From: Bacteroidota bacterium
Lineage (GTDB): Bacteria; Bacteroidota; Bacteroidia; Bacteroidales; Paludibacteraceae
Assembly (NCBI GenBank): GCA_017860335.1
Contig: JAFNAU010000137.1
Coordinates: forward strand, 1-5,985
Reading direction: 5' to 3'
Length of the DNA stretch: 5,985 nucleotides
Shown here: positions 1 to 5,680 of the stretch, piece after piece
Layout of the letters: every line of letters begins with the position of its first letter
Position numbering within the stretch: the stretch's first letter is position 1
Notes under the pieces: generated by a model
What the model saw: the letters and a program-made list of their open reading frames with translations, nothing else
Told to the model about the DNA's origin: nothing
Database searches by the model: none
Program-made: the position numbers and the translations under genes

Positions 1-312
1 GTGAAAGCCGAATGGGCTGCCAGTCGTGTAACGGTGGACGAAGGATTTGCCGAATATGCCCGTCAGATCGGACAAACAGGTAAAACAGTTCGTCCAAAAG
101 TCTATGTGGCTATTGGTATATCAGGCGCCATTCAGCACATTTCGGGTATGAAAGAATCGGGCAAAGTAGTGGCTATTGACCACAACCCGAAAGCTTCCAT
201 CTTCAAAAATGCCGACTTCGGTATTGTGGGAGAATACGAAGATATCGTTCCCGAACTGATTGAACGCGTGAAAGCCGGATTTACATTCGGAGTGGAACCG
301 GTGAAAAAATAA
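1..312 (+). CDS. etfA: Electron transfer flavoprotein alpha subunit, C-terminal part (5' end outside window)
   Basis: EtfA pairs with EtfB, binds FAD, and carries electrons from acyl-CoA and other dehydrogenases in the cytoplasm. The 103 residues seen match the FAD-binding C-terminal domain. They run from an ASR...VDEGF segment through QIGQTGK (about residues 23-29) to the hallmark GISGAIQH (39-46), then GM and VVAIDHNP, the IF..ADFGIVG stretch (68-77), and an acidic helix ending in the C-terminus. The family usually has about 310-340 residues, so the N-terminal domain and the start of the FAD domain lie upstream. The GTG at base 1 is an internal valine codon, not a start. The family often has Asn where this protein has Asp in VVAID, a minor difference. 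A terminator follows 19 bases after the stop, so etfA is probably the last gene of its transcript. Identification is confident from family motifs; operon partners such as etfB or an acyl-CoA dehydrogenase are not visible. Confidence 0.95.
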   Translation: MKAEWAASRVTVDEGFAEYARQIGQTGKTVRPKVYVAIGISGAIQHISGMKESGKVVAIDHNPKASIFKNADFGIVGEYEDIVPELIERVKAGFTFGVEPVKK

Positions 313-331
313 TAAACTCACATACTTTACG

Positions 332-366
332 AAAAGACGGATGAATACAACATCCGTCTTTTTTTG
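332..366 (+). terminator. Intrinsic terminator of etfA
   Basis: A 12-bp perfect stem, AAAAGACGGATG (332-343) with CATCCGTCTTTT (351-362), closes a 7-base loop AATACAA. The T run extends to base 365. It lies directly after the etfA stop and ends that transcript, so the next gene on this strand needs its own promoter. Confidence 0.92.
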
Positions 367-549
367 TTAATTAAACTTTACGTTCAATTAAAGAATAAAT
401 TCCATAATCAACTCATTTATAGCGTTTCAGACATACTACACATCGATTTTCGCTTTGAATGTTTAAACTCTTCTGAATTTTCAGTAATGCACTGCTTGTT
501 AAAGTTTCAGTGCAAACTAAAACTGGCCGAACAAAACAAATAAGTTCAT

Positions 550-578
550 GTTATACAGATTAAATTTTGAGTTATACA
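550..578. repeat. Direct repeat GTTATACA upstream of the secreted-protein gene
   Basis: GTTATACA occurs at 550-557 and again at 571-578, exactly 21 bases apart, or two turns of the DNA helix. Each copy is followed by an A/T-rich ATTAAA-like tail. The second copy ends 18 bases before the ATG at 597. The spacing on one helical face would suit an activator or repressor dimer. The surrounding DNA is very A/T-rich, so chance is a real alternative. No good TAnnTTTG promoter was found in 367-596; the nearest is TAAATTTTG at 561-569, which has one extra T. Confidence 0.3.
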
Positions 579-596
579 ATTTAACATCGAGAAATT

Positions 597-1634
597 ATGA
601 AAAACCTGATTAGCAAAATCGGAATTATTTTGGCTCTGACAAGCCCTGCAATCACAGTAGATGCAGCTAAGACTGTTTACAAAACAGATTATATTTCAGT
701 TGCAGATGAAAACAGCAAACAAACCAGCCATTTTCTGAATACAACCGCCTTCACCGACACGGTTAATTCTGTTACCGCACGCAAAGACCGGGACGTTAAA
801 GGAAAAGGAGAAGGAATTAACGAGGCAGGTATAAAACGAGCCGACAGCCAGCGCAAAGGCTGGGATGGCACCGTGAAAGGTGGAATTACTCAGAAAAAAA
901 CTATAAACGGCATTAATAACAGCATGCCCAACCGCATTTCGATGAATATCACCGTAGCAAAACAAACACAGGGAGCCACTTTTGGTGAAAAAGTGAATGC
1001 CGGACTACACACCGCCGGTAAAATCAATATTTCTCTGGTTGAAGATGGTTGCATGGTACTTTTCCCCGATAATGAAGGTTATCGGGTTTACACCGAAAAT
1101 CAGTGTATCCGAAAACTCACCGACGAAGAATTGCGGAAAGTAAATGCCGGATTGCATGCAGCCGGTGGCGCACTGGCATCGGGAGCGTCACTGTTAGGAG
1201 GTGCTTTACCTGGCGGTTCCATCGTTAGCGTAGCTATTTCATCCATATCGTCGCTGGCAGGAGGTGGAGGCGCTGCCGCAGCTTCCTATGCTGCAACCGG
1301 CAGAACTGTAAGTGAGGGAAAAGATAACGATTGTGACGGAACAGCTGACATCGTGGCTGATGTAACCAGATATACCGGAGAAGTTTCCAACAAAAAGGTT
1401 GATAAACTTAGCACAGCTAAGAAAGTGGTTTGGAAGGGAAAAGATGACGATTGCGACGGTACAGTTGAACTCACAGACGGTGATTATGAGTTGTCATTCG
1501 TTGTGATTGAAAAAGCAACATCCGGATTGAAAGACACGCTAAAAACTCAGGTGAGAATTCAGTTCAGCAGCATCAGCAATGTCCTGAAAACAAAACACGA
1601 CACAGCAAAGAACGCGATAGGCAATGTCAGATAA
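597..1634 (+). CDS. Secreted protein with internal repeats and DxDCDG motifs, function unknown
   Basis: I do not recognise this 345-residue protein as a named family. Residues 1-23 form a signal peptide (Lys near the start, hydrophobic core, probable cut after VDA), so it is exported. Two repeat types are visible: KVNAGLH(T/A)AG at 132-141 and 181-190, and GK-D-(N/D)-DCDGT at 241-249 and 281-289. The second type is acidic and resembles the calcium-type DxDxDG loops of EF-hand-like and thrombospondin-3 repeats, and also the DNDCDG motif of MopE-like putative metal-binding repeats. A KGWDGTVKGG segment at 87-96 may be a degenerate relative. Cys152 and Cys169 flank a short tyrosine-containing region and could form a disulphide. 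Residues 188-235 are Gly/Ala/Ser-rich and hydrophobic, like a glycine zipper or surface-embedded segment. The C-terminus is basic. It stands alone between the etfA terminator and a convergent gene. The ATG start is supported by the signal peptide. A bacteriocin, adhesin or matrix role is possible but not shown. Confidence 0.75.
   Translation: MKNLISKIGIILALTSPAITVDAAKTVYKTDYISVADENSKQTSHFLNTTAFTDTVNSVTARKDRDVKGKGEGINEAGIKRADSQRKGWDGTVKGGITQKKTINGINNSMPNRISMNITVAKQTQGATFGEKVNAGLHTAGKINISLVEDGCMVLFPDNEGYRVYTENQCIRKLTDEELRKVNAGLHAAGGALASGASLLGGALPGGSIVSVAISSISSLAGGGGAAAASYAATGRTVSEGKDNDCDGTADIVADVTRYTGEVSNKKVDKLSTAKKVVWKGKDDDCDGTVELTDGDYELSFVVIEKATSGLKDTLKTQVRIQFSSISNVLKTKHDTAKNAIGNVR
1316..1468 (+). 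repeat. Internal direct repeat encoding the two DxDCDG motifs
   Basis: Bases 1316-1348 and 1436-1468 are 29/33 identical and exactly 120 bases (40 codons) apart. Most differences are at third codon positions, so the protein motif is kept while the DNA drifts. This indicates an old intragenic duplication of a 40-residue module under selection, rather than a recent copy. A second, weaker pair (990-1019 and 1137-1166, 24/30 identical, 147 bases apart) encodes the KVNAGLH(T/A)AG motif of the same protein. Confidence 0.8.
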
Positions 1635-1730
1635 TAATGAATATAAGATACAATCCTTACCTTAATTACATGTTTGTTTATTCTTCAGTTTCGCAAAACT
1701 AATTTATTCTGTTTACTTCAGTTTACGAAG

Positions 1731-1766
1731 AAAAAACGGCTGAACTCCAGATGAAGTTCAGCCGTT
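1731..1766 (-). terminator. Intrinsic terminator of the beta-barrel gene
   Basis: AACGGCTGAACT (1735-1746) pairs perfectly over 12 bp with AGTTCAGCCGTT (1755-1766) around an 8-base loop. Read on the minus strand the stem runs into six T's (1736-1731), so it ends the leftward transcript 22 bases after the stop of the 1789-2367 gene. On the plus strand the stem is followed only by AACGTTTTC, so it is a weaker terminator for the convergent secreted-protein gene, which has no other obvious one. Confidence 0.88.
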
Positions 1767-1788
1767 AACGTTTTCTATAAATTTCGAC

Positions 1789-2367
1789 TTAAAACCGTTT
1801 GCCTATGGTAATACCCACGCGCGGATAAGCATCAATATTTGAATCTCCAAAGACCCTTCCGGCTCCCGCGAATATATCTCCAACCCAGTTATTTTTGGTC
1901 AGGAATTTATATCCGATCGCGACACCAAGTCCGAAATTACTATTCGTATTCACAGTAGGAGTAGACTGCGTAACTCCGGAGTAGGGTGAATAGTAATCAT
2001 AGTAATACAGGCGACTCTTTTCGATTATTAACCCGCCATTGGCTTCTATGTAAAATCCGGCAGCATAATCGTTGCTAAAATAAAGACGTCCGAATGGCAG
2101 AAAAGCAGCTCTCAAATTTTGTTTTTCAAAGGGGTCGAGTGATGCCATCAGCGACATACCCACGCTGAAATTGCTTTCCATAATGCGCTCATAATTAATT
2201 TCGGGCAATCCGAGTACTGAAGTTAATAAATTGAAATGAATTTCATTTTTCAGTCCCTCCGAATCCTGACCATACTTAGTATCTGTCTGATAAGTGTATT
2301 GCTGCTGACCAAAGGAAGTCAGAGTTATCAGAAAGCAAAAAATGAATAAACCGAATTTCTTTTTCAT
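1789..2367 (-). CDS. Small outer-membrane beta-barrel protein (DUF3575-like)
   Basis: This 192-residue protein has a clear signal peptide (three Lys, then hydrophobic residues 5-17, cut after SFG at residue 20 leaving an N-terminal Gln). The mature chain alternates polar and hydrophobic/aromatic residues in short strands separated by turns, ends in Phe (GKRF), and has barrel-like GxGVAIGYKF (146-155) and FAGAGRVFG (166-174) strands. This is the pattern of small 8-stranded outer-membrane barrels. The NLLTSVLGLPEINYERI segment (46-62) recalls DUF3575-type Bacteroidetes proteins, a family-level guess. A tyrosine-rich run at 121-129 (YYYDYYSPY) is probably an extracellular loop. No catalytic residues are seen, so a structural or stress-related envelope role is likely but unproven. 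The gene has a consensus promoter upstream and its own terminator, so it is transcribed alone. The ATG at 2365-2367 is supported by the signal peptide. Confidence 0.8.
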   Translation of the reverse strand: MKKKFGLFIFCFLITLTSFGQQQYTYQTDTKYGQDSEGLKNEIHFNLLTSVLGLPEINYERIMESNFSVGMSLMASLDPFEKQNLRAAFLPFGRLYFSNDYAAGFYIEANGGLIIEKSRLYYYDYYSPYSGVTQSTPTVNTNSNFGLGVAIGYKFLTKNNWVGDIFAGAGRVFGDSNIDAYPRVGITIGKRF

Positions 2368-2399
2368 AATTATAATTCGTTGAATTGTTAATAATGGTG

Positions 2400-2428
2400 C
2401 AAAGATAAACAGTTTTAAAGAAGAACAA
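2400..2428 (-). promoter_or_regulatory. Bacteroidetes-type sigma-70 promoter for the beta-barrel gene
   Basis: Read leftward, TTG (2428-2426), an 18-base spacer and TATCTTTG (2407-2400) fit the Bacteroidetes -33/-7 consensus TTG-N(about 19)-TAnnTTTG perfectly. Transcription would begin a few bases left of 2400, giving a leader of roughly 25-30 bases before the ATG at 2367. It is the only full consensus match I found and is the main signature of the phylum in the non-coding DNA. Confidence 0.85.
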
Positions 2429-2452
2429 TATAAAAAAACAAATTTATAGCCT

Positions 2453-2492
2453 AAAAAAAATACAACAGATCAAATATGTCTGTTGTATTTTT
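2453..2492. terminator. Bidirectional intrinsic terminator
   Basis: AAAAATACAACAGA (2456-2469) pairs with TCTGTTGTATTTTT (2479-2492) in a 14-bp stem with a 9-base loop. It has an A run on the left (2453-2460) and T's on the right, so it can work on both strands. Leftward it would stop transcripts from the remnant at 2513-2674 or read-through from the TonB receptor before they reach the beta-barrel promoter at 2400-2428. Its position 20 bases after the remnant's stop suggests it was originally that gene's terminator. Confidence 0.85.
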
Positions 2493-2512
2493 AGTTGATT
2501 AATCTGGATTAT

Positions 2513-2674
2513 TTATTTTGCCTTTTCCTTCAGTTTCACATAGTACATGGTAAATGAGCGGTACAGGAGGTGGGTCTTGTCCTTTCGGATATTCTCTTTC
2601 ATTGCTGAAACATTAACTATAGACGCCGCATATAACTTCTCTACTAAATACTGCCGGCCTGTGCGGTTATTTAC
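2513..2674 (-). pseudogene. C-terminal remnant of an unidentified gene
   Basis: On the minus strand a 53-codon open frame runs from just after an in-frame TGA (2675-2677) to TAA at 2513-2515. The protein is not random-looking: QYLVEKLYAAS, then NVSAMKENIRKDKTHLLY and a basic end KLKEKAK. It has the mix of residues expected of a helical cytoplasmic C-terminus. There is no ATG at its left end; the first is internal (2600-2602) and would give only 29 residues. A terminator hairpin sits 20 bases after the stop, as for a real gene. I read it as the 3' end of a gene whose front was lost where the A/T-rich receptor region begins. A short intact protein starting at 2602 is the alternative. A partial copy of bases 2579-2616 lies at 5681-5718. 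I cannot name the parent family. Confidence 0.5.
2579..2616. repeat. Left copy of a 38-bp imperfect direct repeat
   Basis: This 38-bp segment, inside the gene remnant, is 33/38 identical to 5681-5718, with the longest exact block being CTTTCATTGCTGA. The copies are 3102 bp apart and in the same orientation, enclosing the receptor operon. On the minus strand both read in the same frame as a NVSAMK..IRK peptide, so they derive from the same coding sequence. They may be scars of a duplication or insertion. Confidence 0.6.
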
Positions 2675-2680
2675 TCATTT

Positions 2681-2715
2681 ATCTGCAGATCTGATAAACC
2701 GGGGTAGTCTACCCG
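2681..2715. repeat. Cluster of palindromes downstream of the TonB receptor
   Basis: Three palindromes are packed into 35 bases: ATCTGCAGAT (2681-2690), the overlapping CAGATCTG (2686-2693), and GGGTAG-T-CTACCC (2702-2714), a 6-bp G/C-rich inverted repeat with one central base. They begin 18 bases after the receptor's stop codon in the leftward direction. No T run follows, so they do not form a standard terminator. A recombination junction, a protein-binding site or an mRNA 3'-end structure are all possible. Confidence 0.5.
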
Positions 2716-2732
2716 ATTATGTCTCGTTAATT

Positions 2733-4976
2733 TTAGTTATTCATTTTCACTCCAAATGGAATTTTCAGATTCAATGAAATATTTCTACCCGGATTATATA
2801 AATTCACTTCTTTTAGTGTCGATAAATGATCTATGTATTTCCTGTCCAGTATGTTGTTTGCACATAAACTTAACGAAATTAATTGATTTTTCAATTTTAC
2901 ATTACTGCCAATACATAAATCAATAAGCGTATATCCCGCCGTAGCAGTTTCGTCAGGAGCAGCGTTGTTTTGATTAAATGCAGTGCAAGTGTTTATTGAT
3001 GCAAATGCTTTTTTTAGAAACATCAATTTTTCTTTTTCACCTCTTAATTCAAAACGTAATTTATGAGCAGGCACAAATGGCAAGTAATCACCATTCTTTT
3101 GTTTACCGGTTACAGATGAAAATGTGGTTTCAAAATGCAACCATTTTAATGTTTCCGGATGAACATGTAAACCTGCTTCACCTCCGAATAAAGTCGAATT
3201 TGCTTGTTTGTATTTGAATATATCTATTCCAGAAGCCGTAATCTCGCCAGTTGGTGAAATGAAAATATAATTATTGACAATGTTGTAAAATCCTGCAATG
3301 TCAAAAGTGAAATTATCCTTATGGTAATGAAGGCTTAAGTCCGTCTCATAGGCGTTTTCGGGAACAAGGTTATGGTCTCCTATTTCGTATCGCAATTCGT
3401 GTTGTCCGTTTGAGGTAAGTTCCGCTAAATTAGGTGTGCGATATGCTGCGGCAAAGTTTGCTCTGAATAATAGTTTTTCAGATAAGTTATAAGTTGCACC
3501 GATCGACCCGCTGAAACTGCCAAATGATTTATCAAGCGGCGCACGATAGGTCATAGGTTCTGTTACTAATCCAATTGCATGAGAAGAAATTGACTTTTTG
3601 TCGTAACGAATACCCGTTTGTACTTTAAGTTTCTTGAAAAATGTATATTGTAATAAACCAAAAGCAGAATAATTATTTGTTGTAGCATCAGGCAATAATT
3701 TTGTTTCTCTGTCATTCAGGTTTGTATTGGTTTGATTAAAACCCTGAAATCCGATTATGTATTCAGAATTTTCCTTCGAGGGCAAATGAAGTTTAACATC
3801 ATACGTTAATGTTGCAAGTTCCATTTGTATTTCATAAACACCAACATTGCCAAAATGGACTAGTTCTGTATTCTGAAACGCAGAATTAATATCCAGTTTA
3901 AATCTGCCTAAATACAACTTGTTTTGAGAAGAAAGTAAATGAGTATTCAATTCCTGATACCAAATATGATTTTCTCTTCCTCTTTGGGTGATTGCTTCAA
4001 TTGCTTCATCTTCCACTAATCCCAGTTTCTGATTGTTGAAGTCATAAAACAATTTGAAAGTACCAACCTTATCTGTAAAACCTGCATTTGCCTTAACAGA
4101 CATTTCATTGAAACGCGAGTTTGGGACAAAAGCTCCACCTCCCTGAAGAAAATCTGAATTTGTCTTTTGTCCAACTCTTAACCCTCCGAAGAACTTTTTC
4201 CCAGCTCCTTTTATACCTAAATTATTAGTCATACCAAGCGTGTTTGAAAAAAGTTGCATATTGTAATCGCCGATAATACTGCCAATAGGAGCAGGTTTTT
4301 CCTTTATAAAGTTGATAACGCCACCAATTGCATCAGAGCCATAAAGTAATGAAGCAGGTCCTTTGATGATTTCAACATCTTCAATTCCAAATTCGTCAAT
4401 TCCGAGCGGATGATGACTCGAATACTGGTAGTTTTCATATCGTACTCCATTATTTAATACTAAGATGTCATTCATTGAAAGCCCGCGAATAACGGGCTTT
4501 GAAACGCCACTTCCTTTAGAAATCATATCAACTCCAGGCACCTTTGTAAGTACTTCTGTAAAATTTGGTGTACTAATAATTGTTTGTGGGTCAAGTTTCA
4601 GAACATCAATCTTTACAGCATTTTCATGTTGCGTTGAGTTATATCCACCAGAGACAACTACTTCTTCAGCCTCTATTGCCGTTTGTGTGAGAACAATATT
4701 TAATTCTAAACTTTTACCATTAAGAACCACCGATTCTACACGATTACCGTATCCAATATATGAAAATTGTATTTTAATTTTACCATTCGGCAAATTCGAT
4801 AATTCGTAAGTTCCGTCGGTATTTGAAACTGTACCTTTATTCATGTCTGAAATGAAAATACCAGCGCCAGTCAATGGTAAATTGTCCTGGTCAGTAATTT
4901 TCCCTGTTATTTTGTTTTGTGCGTTTGATATATGGTATGACAATATCATTACGCAAATGATAAATATTCTATTCAT
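2733..4976 (-). CDS. TonB-dependent outer-membrane receptor, probably for a metal or metal complex
   Basis: This 747-residue protein is an active outer-membrane importer driven by TonB-ExbBD. Residues 1-19 are a signal peptide ending SNA. Residues 22-97 are a carboxypeptidase-regulatory-like beta-sandwich (ITGKITDQ...LPLTGAGIFI...GTYELSNLP...FSYIGYG). EEVVVSGG (104-111) is the TonB-box-like region. Residues 115-228 form the plug, with NFTEVLTKVPGVD, the IRGL turn and VEIIKGPASLLYGSDAIGGVINF (201-223), the most conserved part of the family. The rest is the 22-strand barrel. A QYSSHHPLGIDEFG motif (184-197) puts two His on the plug next to the substrate side. The barrel's usual terminal aromatic is seen at IPF, but six residues (GVKMNN) follow it. 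The preceding gene encodes a His/Cys-rich exported protein, so zinc, copper or a similar ion is my inference for the substrate; siderophore or organic ligands are not excluded. The ATG at 4974-4976 follows a 9-codon leader ORF by four bases. Confidence 0.95.
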   Translation of the reverse strand: MNRIFIICVMILSYHISNAQNKITGKITDQDNLPLTGAGIFISDMNKGTVSNTDGTYELSNLPNGKIKIQFSYIGYGNRVESVVLNGKSLELNIVLTQTAIEAEEVVVSGGYNSTQHENAVKIDVLKLDPQTIISTPNFTEVLTKVPGVDMISKGSGVSKPVIRGLSMNDILVLNNGVRYENYQYSSHHPLGIDEFGIEDVEIIKGPASLLYGSDAIGGVINFIKEKPAPIGSIIGDYNMQLFSNTLGMTNNLGIKGAGKKFFGGLRVGQKTNSDFLQGGGAFVPNSRFNEMSVKANAGFTDKVGTFKLFYDFNNQKLGLVEDEAIEAITQRGRENHIWYQELNTHLLSSQNKLYLGRFKLDINSAFQNTELVHFGNVGVYEIQMELATLTYDVKLHLPSKENSEYIIGFQGFNQTNTNLNDRETKLLPDATTNNYSAFGLLQYTFFKKLKVQTGIRYDKKSISSHAIGLVTEPMTYRAPLDKSFGSFSGSIGATYNLSEKLLFRANFAAAYRTPNLAELTSNGQHELRYEIGDHNLVPENAYETDLSLHYHKDNFTFDIAGFYNIVNNYIFISPTGEITASGIDIFKYKQANSTLFGGEAGLHVHPETLKWLHFETTFSSVTGKQKNGDYLPFVPAHKLRFELRGEKEKLMFLKKAFASINTCTAFNQNNAAPDETATAGYTLIDLCIGSNVKLKNQLISLSLCANNILDRKYIDHLSTLKEVNLYNPGRNISLNLKIPFGVKMNN

Positions 4977-4980
4977 TTTA

Positions 4981-5010
4981 TTACGTATTAATTTTTAAAC
5001 AAATTTTCAT
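4981..5010 (-). other. 9-codon leader ORF with strong Shine-Dalgarno
   Basis: Read leftward, GGAGGTG (about 5020-5014) is followed by ATG (5010-5008) and nine codons, MKICLKINT, to TAA at 4983-4981. The stop is four bases before the receptor ATG, a spacing suited to translational coupling or re-initiation. A good Shine-Dalgarno is unusual in Bacteroidetes, where genes rarely use one, and none of the other genes in this window shows one. The ORF could be a regulatory leader, or the GGAGG could be coincidental. No protein function is proposed. Confidence 0.4.
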
Positions 5011-5048
5011 TTAACACCTCCAAAGTGTTTACGTTAAATTTGTTTAAA
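4994..5048 (-). promoter_or_regulatory. Large stem-loop between the His/Cys-rich gene and the receptor gene
   Basis: TTTAAACAAATTT at 4994-5006 and its exact reverse complement AAATTTGTTTAAA at 5036-5048 form a 13-bp perfect stem around 29 bases. Inside lies a second small hairpin, AACAC (5013-5017) with GTGTT (5025-5029), whose 7-base loop contains most of the GGAGG. One arm is also the last codons (FKQI and first stop base) of the His/Cys-rich gene, so ribosomes finishing that gene would open the stem. This is the geometry of a translational-coupling or mRNA-stability element that sets receptor level relative to the upstream protein. There is no T run, so simple termination is unlikely. Confidence 0.6.
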
Positions 5049-5348
5049 TGGTGGAGCACGTAATAAAAACGAATATTTAGTGAGTGTAGAATAATTAACC
5101 GACTTGTAATTATTGCAATAATTTGTTAACGGTTTTTCTTTTGTTAGAACAATATTTACAAACTCTGACGAAAAAACAGAAAATTCAAAATTACATACAG
5201 CACATTTTTCGTGAAATTCATGAAAATGCTTTGCATTCTTTTCTTTGCATTCAAAATGTTCATGATGATGCTCAAGTTTAACTATTGAAGGTAGGAGGAA
5301 TACCAACAAGAGAAATAAAGAAACAATATTTTTAAATTTTCTAATCAT
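5034..5348 (-). CDS. Small exported His/Cys-rich protein, putative metal binding
   Basis: I do not know a name for this 104-residue protein. Residues 7-20 form a strongly hydrophobic segment after basic residues (signal peptide or membrane anchor), so the rest should lie in the periplasm. Just after it comes HHHEH (27-31), then Cys34, a KHFHEFHEKCAVC stretch with His41, His43, His46, Cys49 and Cys52, and a second half rich in Asn, Ser and Tyr that ends LLRAPPFKQI. The alternating His and the CxxC are typical ligands for zinc, copper, nickel or cobalt. Short proteins of this look, encoded before TonB receptors, occur in Bacteroidetes as I recall, but I cannot cite a family. It is the first gene of a unit with the receptor, 57 bases ahead of it. 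I chose ATG 5346-5348; a TTG one codon earlier is less likely. CAAAC-T-GTTTG (5349-5359) is an inverted repeat just before the start. No full promoter was found; TAGGTTTC (5396-5389) is one base off the -7 box. Confidence 0.8.
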   Translation of the reverse strand: MIRKFKNIVSLFLLLVFLLPSIVKLEHHHEHFECKEKNAKHFHEFHEKCAVCNFEFSVFSSEFVNIVLTKEKPLTNYCNNYKSVNYSTLTKYSFLLRAPPFKQI

Positions 5349-5526
5349 CAAACTGTTTGTTCTGTCGTGTCGGTGTCTTTTTTTTAATGAAACCTAACGA
5401 GAGTTTGCGCAGAAACCTGCATTCTCCCGTTTTTCTTGTTTATTTGTCATTCTATGCTTCAATAACTCCCATTTACAGAAGTTAATTTGAAATTGCTCGG
5501 GGATTTAATCAGTTTTGGATATTAGC

Positions 5527-5607
5527 TCAAATAGTCTTTAAATAAGTCATATTCAGTCCTGGAACAGCCATCATTGCCTGTATTGGCTTCTTGAAAACTT
5601 TTTTCAT
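5527..5607 (-). CDS. Possible 26-residue micro-ORF
   Basis: ATG at 5607-5605 opens MKKVFKKPIQAMMAVPGLN and so on, ending at TGA 5529-5527. It is basic at the start and mildly hydrophobic in the middle. The same frame stays open upstream for 29 more codons, back to a TGA at 5697-5695 next to the 38-bp repeat. No Shine-Dalgarno or promoter is clear. The sequence looks more protein-like than the surrounding DNA, but 26 codons is within chance. It may be a small gene, a decayed gene end or nothing. Confidence 0.25.
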   Translation of the reverse strand: MKKVFKKPIQAMMAVPGLNMTYLKTI

Positions 5608-5680
5608 TCGATTATTTGAATATAGCGACTTTGGTGGTAGCCGATAAACACCCAACTTACTTCGCCCAACGACTTCAACC

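Noticed and set aside
1..3. GTG at base 1 as the start of a 103-residue gene
   Set aside because: The sequence is the C-terminal domain of EtfA; the GTG is an internal codon and the gene begins upstream of the window.
696..965. Minus-strand ORFs of 60 and 89 residues opposite the secreted-protein gene
   Set aside because: The plus-strand frame has a signal peptide and internal protein repeats with third-position drift; the opposite frames have no such support.
1316..1468. CRISPR-like or tandem repeat array
   Set aside because: There are only two copies, inside a reading frame, with codon-position drift; this is a duplicated protein module.
2547..2777. Plus-strand 76-residue ORF
   Set aside because: It runs antisense through the gene remnant and into the 3' end of the receptor gene, has no family features, and its residue pattern is that of a shadow frame.
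2978..3217. Plus-strand 79-residue ORF
   Set aside because: Antisense shadow of the receptor's beta-barrel coding sequence.
4465..4809. Plus-strand 114-residue ORF
   Set aside because: It lies entirely antisense to the conserved plug and N-terminal domains of the TonB receptor, whose identity is secure.
5349..5351. TTG start for the His/Cys-rich protein
   Set aside because: An ATG follows immediately at 5346-5348 with the same downstream sequence, so the rarer TTG is not needed.
5391..5460. Integron attC site suggested by ACCTAAC / GTTAGGT near 5390
   Set aside because: Only one core-like heptamer is present; no matching partner with the right arms was found within a plausible distance, and there is no integrase.
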